This document shows positions 32,371 through 43,688 of a DNA stretch of 64,000 nucleotides, piece by piece. Location of the stretch: positions 518,383-582,382 of the forward strand of contig JAEVLN010000034.1 of assembly GCA_018350325.1 (NCBI GenBank), read 5' to 3'. Below the pieces are notes generated by a model. The model ran no database searches and was not told the origin of the DNA. It was given only the letters and a program-made list of their open reading frames with translations. How positions within the stretch are numbered: the first letter of the stretch is position 1; the number at the start of each line of letters is the position of its first letter. The stretch is from Globodera rostochiensis. Lineage: Eukaryota; Nematoda; Chromadorea; Rhabditida; Heteroderidae. The position numbers and the translations under genes were made by a program.

Positions 32371-32410
32371 AAGTATTTCAATCAAATCTGTTCATAACAT
32401 ATCTGTACTT

Positions 32411-32450
32411 CTAGCGGTTGGTGCGCCGTTAGGCGCACCTAAACCGCTAG
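32411..32450. other. Perfect GC hairpin
   Basis: CTAGCGGTT GGTGCGCC, a GTTA loop, then GGCGCACC TA AACCGCTAG. The two arms pair over 17 bp with a 2-base bulge. It sits just past the minisatellite in AT-rich DNA. It may be a folded transposon end, a small structured RNA or a transcription-end hairpin; nothing decides. Confidence 0.6.
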
Positions 32451-33757
32451 TATTTATTTATTTGGGTTTGATTTTTAAATTGTCGATTAAAATGTCCGGT
32501 TATTTTTTCTATGCTCAGAATTGGCAACTCAGCCGCCGTTAGCCTTTCTTTATTAGTTGGAAGCGGGGGGATTCTCCAAAAACTGTTATGGAAGCGGGGG
32601 GCGGGGTGGGGGAGGGGATCATTTAATAATTTCCGAATCTCAGCGACTCTCAAAAAGTTGAATTAATCGCGTGATTCAATTAGTCATTAATTTGATTGAT
32701 AATTCATTTGTTCAAATTCGTGTGCCAATTTTGTGCTGGACATTTTATACATTTTTTTCATAAAAAGATTTATTTTTCATTGAAAGTAGAGTTGGACCGG
32801 GACCCCGGGTTTGATCTCAACTGCCATTTTTATTGTGATTTGTGCGTTTTGGATGATTTTGAGCCCTAAATTAATTCTTTGAAATTTTGAATTGACAAAA
32901 TGTTCGAACAAAACCCCTTTTAATCTAAAAATGTAGTATTTTGTCTTTGTAGGCGAAATGTCATTCCTTAGGCAAAAACAAATTATTTTGTACTTTTTGG
33001 TCCCAGTCTCCTTTAAAAATGAATAATTACCGAATTTGTGCTATTTGATTTCTTCTAAAGTTTTATTTTATTTTTTTTGACCCATTTGTGCCTGGGGCAT
33101 TTGGAGTTTAGGGGAAGAAAAGAACCAAATCATTCACAAAAAACAGTTACCTACATAATTAAGCGCTCTCACTTCTCTGCTAACACTCTCTCAAAACGCT
33201 AATGACTCCCCTCCCCCCCCCCCCCCCCCCCCCCCCGCCGCCCGTTCGGACATTTGTTTTAAAATATCACATTTTTTTGTTGTTGGTCACTTAGATATGC
33301 CATTTTTTATGTCACATTTTTCTCTCTTCTTTTTTTTGTCGTCATTTAATGCACATTTCTGGCCTTTTTTGTTTGTGTGTTTCATAGTTTCACTTAATTT
33401 GTTTTCCGCATAAATGAAAAGTTCTTTTTTTCTCCTAAAGATTCGAAAATTTAATTCAACTTTGACACCTAGAATTGAAATTTTGGAAAATATGCCCGCC
33501 CCACTACCCTGTTGAAAAAATATGGTGTTTTTCCGCCGCGTCCGGGTTCAGGGGTTTAGCCCGAACGAACCCGGTTGGGATTTTTTGGATTATCCAAAAA
33601 ACACACCGAATAATTATTTGACTAGCAAAATCTTTATTTTTTTAAAAATATTTTCCTTTATTTTTATTTTCACTTATGACAACCCTGCTTTTAAAGGGCC
33701 TATCGTTCATGTATGGCATGGTTATGCACATTTTTCGCGTCCGGGAATAGCCTTTAT
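32451..33757. other. Intergenic, AT-rich with a C-tract
   Basis: Contains a truncated MITE end (TAGAGTTGGACCGGGACC near 32787), a run of about 27 C at 33210-33236 and a short GGGTTCAGGGG/CCCGAACGAACCCGG stretch near 33545. No coding region is supported. Confidence 0.4.
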
Positions 33758-33944
33758 TTGTTAGTCAATCAGTTTTTTTTCCAACAAATGGCTTTGTCCC
33801 CCGAGGCTCTGCGCTTTATTTAAGACTAACACGTTTTTACACTCTTCAATTAGTCGTATTTAAACCATTTAAAATTGTGTTTATCCGATTTTTTACAAAA
33901 TTACGATAAGAAATTTGAATTCTTAATCTTAATCGACATCCAAA

Positions 33945-35760
33945 ATGAGTTCCCAGCCGAGCTTTCCGCCGATTTACCCGCCCATTTCCCAAGTGATGAC
34001 CAGGAACAAATGTTTAGATATTCTTGACCAACTTGGAACCTACATGAGAACCAAGGTGAACAGTGGGAAGAATGTATTTCAAAGTTAATTCATAAACGGT
34101 TTTTAAGAACGCGAACGCCATCAAACACATCGGCGAGATTCTCACCGAATTGGGTTTGGACCACATTACTGCAGCATTCTTAAAATGGCTTGAGTAAGTT
34201 TGGTATATAAATTAGAATAATAGTGTTTCTGGGTTGGCTTCTATATTTTTATGGGTTTGAAAGATTTTTTTTTTTGAGGTTAAATTATTTTTATTTTGAG
34301 GGTTCTATAATGGGGTTTGAGAGATTTTTTTTTGAGATTAAATTGATTTTATTTTGAGGGTTCTATAATGGGGTTTGAGAGATTTTTTTTTGAGATTAAA
34401 TTGATTTTATTTTGAATTTCGACCTGGTGTTTGATTGGGGTTGGGGTTCAAAATCGGTCGAAAGGAAATCAGATTCGGCTCTACGGGCCCCAGAAACTAT
34501 AAAACACTTTTCGAAGGCTCACTGCTTCCAGAAACCCTAATTTAAAAATGTCGAGTCAAAAGCTGACTAATTAATATTCAGACAGAAGTTAATTTGTCAG
34601 AACTGCGGGAATCAGGTGGGCAATCCCGACGAGCTTTGCTACTGCCCGAATGCCGCTGAAAGATGCCATCATGGCACGAGGTAAAAATCAGAATAATTCA
34701 TTTTTATTGTATCGTAGCAAGAATCGCGACCGCGACCCACGATTAAACGATTTTTGGTTTGTGTCCGGATCGACATTTAGCCAGGTTCCCGATTCCGAAA
34801 AATCGGTTTTGCCGGCCTATAGTTTAAATATAGAAAGGACCGATCGCAATTCTCGATTATAAATTAATTATTTTTTTAAATTTATTTTCCTTGTAGCTGC
34901 TGCAACATGCGTCGGATCGCGCTTATCGCTTTCCACCACTAATCTTAAGGCCGCACAAATCAAAATGAGGGGGCGCGTTAATTGTTGATGGGATTTTCTC
35001 AATTTAATTTGACAACCCAAAAATGTTTTGGTCTTAATTTCTAACGGATTTCATGCAAATTATATTTCGTGCATCAAATTCTGATCAACCCACTTTTTTG
35101 AGTAATTCTGTGGGAGGTGTGGGATAAAGTTTTCACCCATAAATGCATAAGACAGAGCAACAATAAGCCGTTGTGGCTTCGTATATTAGTCGTTTTTTGT
35201 TAAAACAAAAATATTATAATTGCTTTTCAACAACGTCTTCTTCCCCGTTTGCTGGCACAGATGAAAACGTAATTTTGCTGAAATTAATAATAAATAAAAA
35301 TAAAATAAATATTTTGAAGTTGAATTACTACGAGTTGCTGGGCGTCGACGAACGGGCGAAAACCCCGATCAATCGCGAACGAATGAGGGGCTACCACCCG
35401 GACAAAGAAATTCGTACGGCGAAGCCATGCCCGGGGTAGGCAGAATTTTTTTTTTTGCATATTATTTTCGAATGCTATAAAAAGCCGGGATTTATGAAAA
35501 TTTTTTTTTTGTCCGAAAATGCACAAATATTTTGAAATTTGTTAAGCTCTTCACAAAGGCCAAGGAAACATTGACGGACCGGCACAAAAAGGCCATTTGT
35601 GACCAGCAGATGTTCAACAATGCCACGGGTGTCCATCACCAGCAGGAGACGCCAGTGGACTTACTTTGCCGGCCGTTGTGGAGCCCGTGTTCCTCAAATT
35701 CGGCGAGGTGCCGAAGATGAACAAATGTGAATCGGAATGTGTTCATTGAGACCATCGTGG
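33945..35760 (+). pseudogene. Broken duplicate of the 27901 gene with an inserted J-domain (DnaJ) piece
   Basis: Exons 33945-34055, 34108-34193 and 34582-34680 match exons 1-3 of the gene at 27901, with introns in the same places. In exon 3 the CHC pair has become CHH. Exon 4 (34897) keeps the CC but reaches a stop at 34940-34942. Then comes foreign coding text: 35329-35440 reads LNYYELLGVDERAKTPINRE and MRGYHPDKEI, a J-domain start with its HPD triad, and 35545-35610 reads LFTKAKETLTDRHKKAICDQ, like J-domain helix IV. This leads straight into the parent's exon-4 text (MFNNATGVHHQQE) and, after a deletion of exons 5-6, the parent's 3' UTR. The two J-domain parts do not join in phase, supporting decay. 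Confidence 0.7.
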
Positions 35761-37055
35761 CATTATTCGAATTAATTTCGTTAAATTTGGGCGAGAATGG
35801 CGCCTTTGATTCTATGATTTACTATTCGCGTGACCGTTTTTGGTTTTTTTAAATAAATTGCTTTCTTGTTTTTAATTATTATTTATCGGGTTGAATTTTA
35901 AACTTTCTTTTTAAGTGTCCGAATTTTTTAATATGCTCAAAATTCGGTAACTCAAGCCCGTTTTAAATTTTTGCACAAATTTCGCATTTAGCTCTAAATT
36001 TAATAATTTCGTATTTTTTTTTGTTCAAATTCGATGTGCAAATTTTAAAATAAATAATTTTTTTATAGTTAATTTGTCAATTGTCAAAGTGGTTTTTAAA
36101 TACTAGCATCCAGTTTTCCTGAATCCATGCTTATTAAGAAACTATTCAGTAAAGTTAGCATTTCATTATTTAAACACCCAATGAGTTTAATAACAAATAA
36201 TTTAAAAATGTCGAAATTCGTAATGTCGAATAGTACAACAACTGCCCGAATGGGCACTACCTAATTCGAGGTAAAAAAATTTCGTGATGAAAACCCACAA
36301 GGGCCCCCCCCCTATGGTTTTGCAACCCCCCCCCCCCCCCCCCCCATCCACAAAAAGATTAAATGTGACATTTGTACAAATTTTTAACCGGACAGTTTTT
36401 GTATTATTCGACATTAAGAATTTCGAGAGAGATTCGACGTTCGGACCGGTAGCCGGGCCGACCACTACCTAAATGTCTTTCCGACATTCTTCCTTCCTGT
36501 TATTTTTATGATGGATTTTCTAGGTAGGCGAAAAATCTTCCTAAAATTTTCTAAAAGCCAAGAAATGTGGGGTCGGAGTGGAGAGCGGCAAAACCGGATT
36601 TGCGGATCCCGCTGCGGGATTACAATTCAAAATCTCGTGCGGGATCGGATTTGCGGGATTAATCCCGCAATCCCGCATTTTTTGACTCCATTTATTTACC
36701 AATTTTATAGGTAAAATAAAGGTCCCCTATGGTTTTGTAATTTCGTTCAACCAAAATGAAAAATCCAAAATAGTGCCGCCCAAAAATTTTTTAAAAATCA
36801 TAAAAATTTAAGAAATTGTTTCCGTCATACAAATCCTAATCAACATAAAAACCAATTCACACAGTAGGGGGTTGAACGTCCACTCCTAACACTTCCGACA
36901 TACACCACTCACCACTACATCAAACGATCTTTGCATTTGTTTTCAAAAATTCCATTCTTATGGTGCTCCACTTGTGTAATTTGTGAGCATCGAGTCTTTT
37001 AATTTGAAAGATTTGGCAAAACGTCAATGCTAATTTTCTAACATTACACTAACCT
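35761..37055. other. Intergenic, AT-rich
   Basis: 3' flank of the duplicate, then AT-rich DNA with C-tracts at 36305-36345 and GCGGGAT phrases at 36590-36685 (inverted GCGGGATT/AATCCCGC). Short ORFs here are not supported as genes. Confidence 0.4.
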
Positions 37056-37326
37056 AACTGGAAAAAGATAGTCGTATTTCATCGCTTTTTATCGGAAATA
37101 TAGATAATTTTAACGGACATATTTTAAATTGAAATAAAATTTTATTTAAATTCGGAACAATCTGGATGAATTACTAAGCTAAGACTTAGCCTTCTAACTG
37201 GAAAAAGATAGTCGTATTTCATCGCTTTTTATCGGAAATTATAGATAATTTTAACGGACATATTTTAAATTGAAATAAAATTTTATTTAAATTCGGAACA
37301 ATCTGGATGAATTACTAAGCTAAGAC
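37056..37326. repeat. Two tandem ~140-bp copies abutting the assembly gap
   Basis: AACTGGAAAAAGATAGTCGT through TTACTAAGCTAAGAC occurs twice at a spacing of 140 bp, and the second copy runs into the N gap. This suggests a longer tandem array that the assembly could not resolve. Confidence 0.8.
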
Positions 37327-38201
37327 NNNNNNNNNNNNNNNNNNNNNNNNNNNNNNNNNNNNNNNNNNNNNNNNNNNNNNNNNNNNNNNNNNNNNNNNNN
37401 NNNNNNNNNNNNNNNNNNNNNNNNNNNNNNNNNNNNNNNNNNNNNNNNNNNNNNNNNNNNNNNNNNNNNNNNNNNNNNNNNNNNNNNNNNNNNNNNNNNN
37501 NNNNNNNNNNNNNNNNNNNNNNNNNNNNNNNNNNNNNNNNNNNNNNNNNNNNNNNNNNNNNNNNNNNNNNNNNNNNNNNNNNNNNNNNNNNNNNNNNNNN
37601 NNNNNNNNNNNNNNNNNNNNNNNNNNNNNNNNNNNNNNNNNNNNNNNNNNNNNNNNNNNNNNNNNNNNNNNNNNNNNNNNNNNNNNNNNNNNNNNNNNNN
37701 NNNNNNNNNNNNNNNNNNNNNNNNNNNNNNNNNNNNNNNNNNNNNNNNNNNNNNNNNNNNNNNNNNNNNNNNNNNNNNNNNNNNNNNNNNNNNNNNNNNN
37801 NNNNNNNNNNNNNNNNNNNNNNNNNNNNNNNNNNNNNNNNNNNNNNNNNNNNNNNNNNNNNNNNNNNNNNNNNNNNNNNNNNNNNNNNNNNNNNNNNNNN
37901 NNNNNNNNNNNNNNNNNNNNNNNNNNNNNNNNNNNNNNNNNNNNNNNNNNNNNNNNNNNNNNNNNNNNNNNNNNNNNNNNNNNNNNNNNNNNNNNNNNNN
38001 NNNNNNNNNNNNNNNNNNNNNNNNNNNNNNNNNNNNNNNNNNNNNNNNNNNNNNNNNNNNNNNNNNNNNNNNNNNNNNNNNNNNNNNNNNNNNNNNNNNN
38101 NNNNNNNNNNNNNNNNNNNNNNNNNNNNNNNNNNNNNNNNNNNNNNNNNNNNNNNNNNNNNNNNNNNNNNNNNNNNNNNNNNNNNNNNNNNNNNNNNNNN
38201 N
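37327..38201. other. Assembly gap (875 N)
   Basis: A run of N. Nothing can be said about the sequence or, probably, the true length. Confidence 0.99.
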
Positions 38202-38253
38202 TTAAACTAAAATTCAACAAAATTATTATTTTGTACAAGAATAATTTTAATAA

Positions 38254-39572
38254 TTAACTCACTGAAGTGTCACGTTCCCGGTTTGCGAGTTTTTTTTGCC
38301 GTTTGCGTCTGTTGTTGAACTTTTTGCGCTCTTCTGCAGTCATTGTGGCCACTTGGCCAGTTTCGTCCTCGGTCGGGTCCAAAGCGAGCGATGCGACCAG
38401 TTGCTCACCCATCGCCTCCTCAATGTCAGCAACATTCTGCAAAAAATACAGTATACTAAATTTATTAAAATTAAAATTCAAATTTAAACACTCTGACCGC
38501 TGTTGGCGGTGTTGGTGGTGCTGCCACCGACGAAGACGCCGATTGTTGTTGTTGTTGAACAGCGCGTTGACGCTTTGGCTTGACCTGCTGCTCAAATCGT
38601 TGTGCTGCGGTTTCGGCAGCCGCCCTGCGCGGTGGGCGAACAGCCGTGACAGTTGGATACGGAGTGTTCTCCTCTACAATTTCGAAACCCTGCAAAAACT
38701 TTAAATTTTATTGATTTTTGATGACAATTTGTTAAGAAAATTGGCCAAAAAACATTTTTTTTTTTGAATTTATGGCTTAAATTACCCCTGTTGTTGTACA
38801 TGTTGTCACATTGATCTCGTCGTCAACGGCTTGCTGCTGCTGCTGTTGGTCATCGCCTCCTTCAGATGATGATGATGGTTGTTGTTGCTGTTGGCGATGA
38901 ACTTGGTCCATCACCTAAAAAAGTATTCAAAATTTACACTTGGTGTACTGTATAAAATTAATTTTCAAGATTTAATTCGAAAATTGTTTGAACTCGGTTT
39001 AACAGATACAACTCACCGTCCTGTTATCGAGGCCCTGTTGTTGAACATGACCAACGTCCGCCGGTTGGGCACCGCCTCCATCCTCGGCTTGTTGTTGTTG
39101 TAGCTGAACGTGTTGATGATGATCATTATCGAAGTTCAACCTTTCCTGAAATGGCAATTGATAACTCTAAACCATAATACAACACAAAAAGTTTGAAATT
39201 GAAAATTTAATTATTAAATAATTTTACAAAATTAAAATGGATTCAATTTGTTTCCCACCTTTTTCTTTGGCACCATTTCCGCCAACGATTGTTGTTGTTG
39301 TTGTACGGGAACAGCGCGTTGACGAGAGATGACACGGGAGCGAGGATTGCTTTTGTTGAGGACGATGGTTCGAGCGCGGTGGATGCTGTTGACAGAAAGC
39401 CGGCGAGGAGCACACATTGTTGGAAGCTGCTTCTTCTTTCTTCTTTGCTCCTGAAAAAAAAAGTGCTTTAAACATGTAAATAACAAAATTAAACGTTTTT
39501 TACCGGGGGATTGATCATTTTGTGGAATTGGTCGTCAAATTTGGGTAGGGGTGATTGGGCAATTTTCTTCAT
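38254..39572 (-). CDS. Polyglutamine-rich, probably nuclear protein, 299 residues, six exons
   Basis: Exons in order 39572-39504, 39450-39259, 39145-39017, 38914-38786, 38689-38492 and 38436-38254 (69, 192, 129, 129, 198 and 183 nt) all join at phase 0. The protein starts MKKIAQSPLPKFDDQFHKMI. It has a basic part (EQRRKKKQ, RQRAVPVQQQQQS), glutamine runs in exons 2-5, an acidic stretch and a C-terminal exon with VADIEEAMGEQLVASLALDP, ATMTAEERKKFNNRRKRQKK and LANRERDTSVS. The basic tail resembles a nuclear localisation signal. Exons 2 and 5 share RQRAV..QQQQQS, pointing to an internal duplication. No signal peptide or known domain; function unknown. Donors and acceptors are all GT...AG. Confidence 0.72.
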
Positions 39573-39644
39573 CTTTAATACGAAAATTTATTTATTTATT
39601 TGGGTAAGGGGGAATGGGGGGGGGGGTCATAAGAAATATTGTTA

Positions 39645-39724
39645 GTGAGTGAACAATCCGTTCACTCACAAAAATGACCTCTGCATACCCAAGCCTTCGA
39701 TGGCTTGGGTAAGCAGAGGTCATT
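39645..39724. other. Pair of adjacent perfect hairpins upstream of the polyQ gene
   Basis: 39645-39669: GTGAGTGAAC, loop AATCC, GTTCACTCAC. 39673-39724: AATGACCTCTGCATACCCAA plus GCC, loop TTCGAT, and its mirror, 23 bp with one mismatch. They lie about 75-150 bp before the polyQ start codon on its upstream side. They could be structured RNA, a small-RNA hairpin or transposon ends. Confidence 0.6.
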
Positions 39725-40325
39725 CTCTCTGCAGCGACGCCATCGTTGCCCCCCCTTTATTTTCTCTGACTCTCTGTCTTCCCACTCTATACACGCTTTT
39801 CTCGTTCTCTGCCTCCCTCCTAACTTTCTCTAACTGCCTGCCTCCCCACTCTCTCTCTCTCTCTCTGTCTTTACTTCTCCTTCTCTGACTCCCCCAGACC
39901 CATCCCCTCGCCGCGGATGCCGCGGCTCTACGGACCCCTCCCCTCGCCGGCTCCTTCCCCTCGCCGTTGCATTGGATGCCGCGGCTCTCCCCTCCCGCGT
40001 GCCGCGGCACCATCAAAGGGAACAGACTGCTCTAGGACCCCTCCCTTTGACATCCCTCGGACCCCTCCCCCCTACACCCCACGGACCCCTCCACTAATTA
40101 TCCCCCTCCCCCCACAACCCCCCTATACCCTCGGACCCTCCCCCACACCCTCGGACCCCTCCCCCACAACCCCCCTATACCCTCGGACCCTCCCCTAATT
40201 AGCCCCCCACGGACCCCTCCCCCACACCCTCGGACCCCTCCCCCACAACACCCCCACACCCTCAGCCCTCCCCCACGGAGCCCGCCCCTAATTAATTACC
40301 CCACAAAGGCGGCAACATCAAAGGT
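39725..40325. other. CT- and C-rich low-complexity stretch
   Basis: CT-rich text (39740-39890), then CCGCGG/CTCGCC repeats, then many ACCCCTCCCCCACACCCTCG units up to about 40300. No gene is supported. It directly precedes the SPRY gene and could hide its 5' exon. Confidence 0.45.
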
Positions 40326-41088
<763 letters not shown>

Positions 41089-41519
41089 AGGACCTTCGCG
41101 GAGGAGATTGATGTTTTTTCAATTGTTGAATAAATTGTGTTGCATTTTGTTTGTGACATTGCGGCTGGTGGGGGGGGGGGGGGGTTCAACAGGTTAGGCT
41201 TATTTGGGTCCTTCAATATACTTGGCCTTATGCCTCTATTACTTTTTGTTGTCTTTGGCCTCCCCACATCCTCAATCCCCCCTCTTTCCCCTTGTCCATC
41301 CTCCCAAAGCCCGCCCTCGACCTTCCTTCCGAACCCTTCCTTCGCGCATTCTTTCGCCACTACCCTTTTATCTCATCCCACTACTTCATTCATCCCTTCC
41401 TTTTCCTTTCCAAATCCATTTAATTCCAAATTCTTTCTGACCTTGCACAAAATTCAAAAAAATTTTTTTTGTCAACAAGATGAAAATGTGAAAAGATCAA
41501 AAAAATGCTAACATGAAAT
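41089..41519. other. Spacer between convergent SPRY and chromodomain genes
   Basis: AATAAATTGTGTTGC near 41129 is a polyadenylation candidate for the SPRY gene. A G-tract lies at 41169-41183 and CT-rich text follows. No gene seen. Confidence 0.4.
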
Positions 41520-43000
41520 CTATTCTTTTTTGGCTCGTTTTGCCGCGGATTTCTCGGCACGCGTGCGGTTGCGCGCCTAAAACAGGGGGAGTGGGTATTT
41601 GTTAGACCCTAAAGGCGAGTGTCTAAGCTCTCAACCCCCAAAGGGCAAGTGCCTAAACCCTCAGCCCCAAAGGCGAGTGTCTAAGCCCTCAACCCCCAAA
41701 GGGCAAGTGCCTAAACCCTCAGCCCCAAAGGCGAGTGTCTAAGCCCTCAACCCCAAAGGGCAAGTGCCTAAACCCTCAACCCCCAAAGGCGAGTGTCTAA
41801 GCCCTCAACCCCAAAGGGCAAGTGCCTAAACCCTCACCCCCAAAGGCGAGTGTCTAAGCCCTCAACCCCAAAGGGCAAGTGCCTAAACCCTCAACCCCCA
41901 AAGGCGAGTGTCTAAGCCCTCAACCCCAAAGGGCAAGTGCCTAAACCCTCACCCCCAAAGGCGAGTGTCTAAGCCCTCAACCCCAAAGGGCAAGTGCCTA
42001 AACCCTCACCCCCAAAGGCGAGTGTCTAAGCCCTCAACCCCCAAAGGGCAAGTGCCTAAACCCTCAACCCCAAAGGCGAGTGTCTAAGCCCTCAGCCCCA
42101 AAGGGCAAGTGCCTAAACCCTCAACCCCCTAAAGGAAAGTGCCTAAACCCCAGCCTTTGAATGTGGGACTACCTTTCTCCCCAATGGGCCTGCTTCGACC
42201 GCCGCCCCGCCCTCTGCTTCTTCCCCCACAAGCCCAACAGGCTCCACGACTTCCGCTTGTGCCGCAAGCGCCACTCCCTCCGCCCCGCCCTCTGCTTCTT
42301 CCACCACAAGCCCAGCAGGCTCCACGGCTGCCGCTTGTGCGACAAGCGCCACTCCCGCCGCCCCGCCCTCTGCTTCTTCCACCACAAGCCCAGCAGGCTC
42401 CACGACTGCCGCTTGTGCGACAAAAGGCGCCGCTCTCGCCGCCCGTGCTGCTCGAGGCGCGGTTTGTTGTTCCTGTTGGAAAAGAATATTTTGCAAATAT
42501 TTTTTATTTGCCACCTTTATTTTGGCCCGCTTTTGACGTCCCATTTCAAATCTTACAAAATATTCATCGAGCTTTTCTTCACAGCCCCCAAGGTTTTCTT
42601 CTGGGTGCCAGCTCGGGGTTGGATACCCGACCCAACGTACTCGAAATTCTCTTTGTCCATTTTTTATTCTTTGTCCGCAGCTTAAAGGGAAAGAAGGAGC
42701 AGTGCTGGTGGAGAATGGGGAAGCTTCTTACATTCGCTCGACCTCGTAGTCGCTATCGGACTCTTCCCCATTCTCCACCAGCACTGCTCCTTCCGCCCCT
42801 ACCACCGGGACTTCTCCTTCCGCCCCTACCACAGGGGCTACCTCCCCTCCTCCAATCCAGATAATTTCGGGCTCTGGCCCTTCCCCAACCAACTCAACCC
42901 CTTCTGGCAACACCATCGGCGCCTCGGGCCAGACCCCATTTAGCCCCTCTGCCTCATACGGCATGGGGTTCTCAATTTCCAAAATATCTGGCAACTCCAT
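41520..43000 (-). CDS. Chromodomain protein, 277 residues, three exons
   Basis: Exons 43000-42732, 42680-42173 and 41576-41520 join in phase. Residues 1-80 are acidic and Val/Ala/Glu-rich (APVVGAEGEVPVVGAEGAV). The chromodomain (about 85-140) is formed across the first splice: DSDYEVERICGQRIKNGQRE, FRVRWVGYPTPSWHPEENLG and GCEEKLDEYF. It has the aromatic cage positions Y, W and W-type residues expected of HP1-like readers of methylated histone H3. A basic stretch (GRQKRAKIKVANKK) follows, then three copies of a ~27-residue unit with VVEPAGLVVEEAEGG, and a basic tail (ARNRTRAEKSAAKRAKKE). The start is preceded by TCTTTCAGCA, a good trans-splice acceptor. A chromatin role in the nucleus is inferred. 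There is no chromoshadow domain, so it is HP1-like only in its chromodomain. Confidence 0.82.
41600..42145. repeat. Intronic minisatellite, ~57-bp unit, about nine copies
   Basis: Alternating phrases AAAGGCGAGTGTCTAAGCCC and AAAGGGCAAGTGCCTAAACC with TCAACCCC between them fill intron 2 of the chromodomain gene. The two half-units are themselves similar, so the 57-bp unit is an old duplication of a ~28-bp one. Confidence 0.9.
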
Positions 43001-43688
43001 TGCTGAAAGATTTGTTACAAAGTAAACTCGAAAAAAATGTCAAGGCGGAGGGGCAGTTCAAGGGTTGGGGGGGGGGGGGATCGTTGATTTGTTCAAAGTA
43101 AACTCAGTTTAACTCGAAAGTTGGAAGCATACGGGTAAAGACCTCAATAAATTTTGTTGGCCTCATGGATTGAAATAATAGAAAAGCGGATGTTTGGTTT
43201 CGGTCCTCAGAAATTGGGGGAAAAATCCGAAAAATGATTAAAAGTTTGTCCAAATTTGACGCATGGGGAAAGAATAATGCGAGAAGGCGAAAAAATGACT
43301 CGTATGCAACGAATTATTTGATAAGATCGAGGCGGCTTTTTTAATGGGTCTCCCTCCGCTTACGCGCCGTTCGTTGAATACCCGTTTTTTGTCCTGTTCT
43401 CTGATAGAAATGACCGTTTTTTTGCAACCCGTCCCAACGTTTGCGTGTTTTTTGCCCGCCTGTTTTTGCCCCCCCCCTCCATCGTGCTCCGCGCACACAA
43501 AACGGTTTTTTACCCGTCCCATTCTTGTTTTTGGACTGACGTTTGTTCATTCAAAATTTATGAATTTATCTTCCTGCAAAAATACGGTCATTTATCCGTT
43601 TCATTTCAGAATGATTTTGAAAGAATTTGAAGGGACTGAATTCAAAATAGTAATAATAAAATTTCATACAAAATGTTTTATTTATTAA
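43001..43688. other. Spacer; no gene supported
   Basis: 5' flank of the chromodomain gene with a G-tract near 43068, then AT-rich sequence. Overlapping ORFs at 43238-43690 on both strands are shadows of one another and lack splice support. Confidence 0.4.

Noticed and set aside
29654..32381. Minus-strand ORFs rich in Phe, Leu and Trp that look like membrane proteins
   Set aside because: They come from AAAATGCC/AAAAGGG repeats read backwards (FPFGIF, WHFS strings). Several frames are open together, as expected of a repeat.
37315..38238. 307-codon ORF across the gap
   Set aside because: It is almost entirely N.
39720..40198. Proline-rich ORF in the C-rich stretch before the SPRY gene
   Set aside because: It follows ACCCCTCCCCC repeats and has no splice link that I could find to the SPRY exons.
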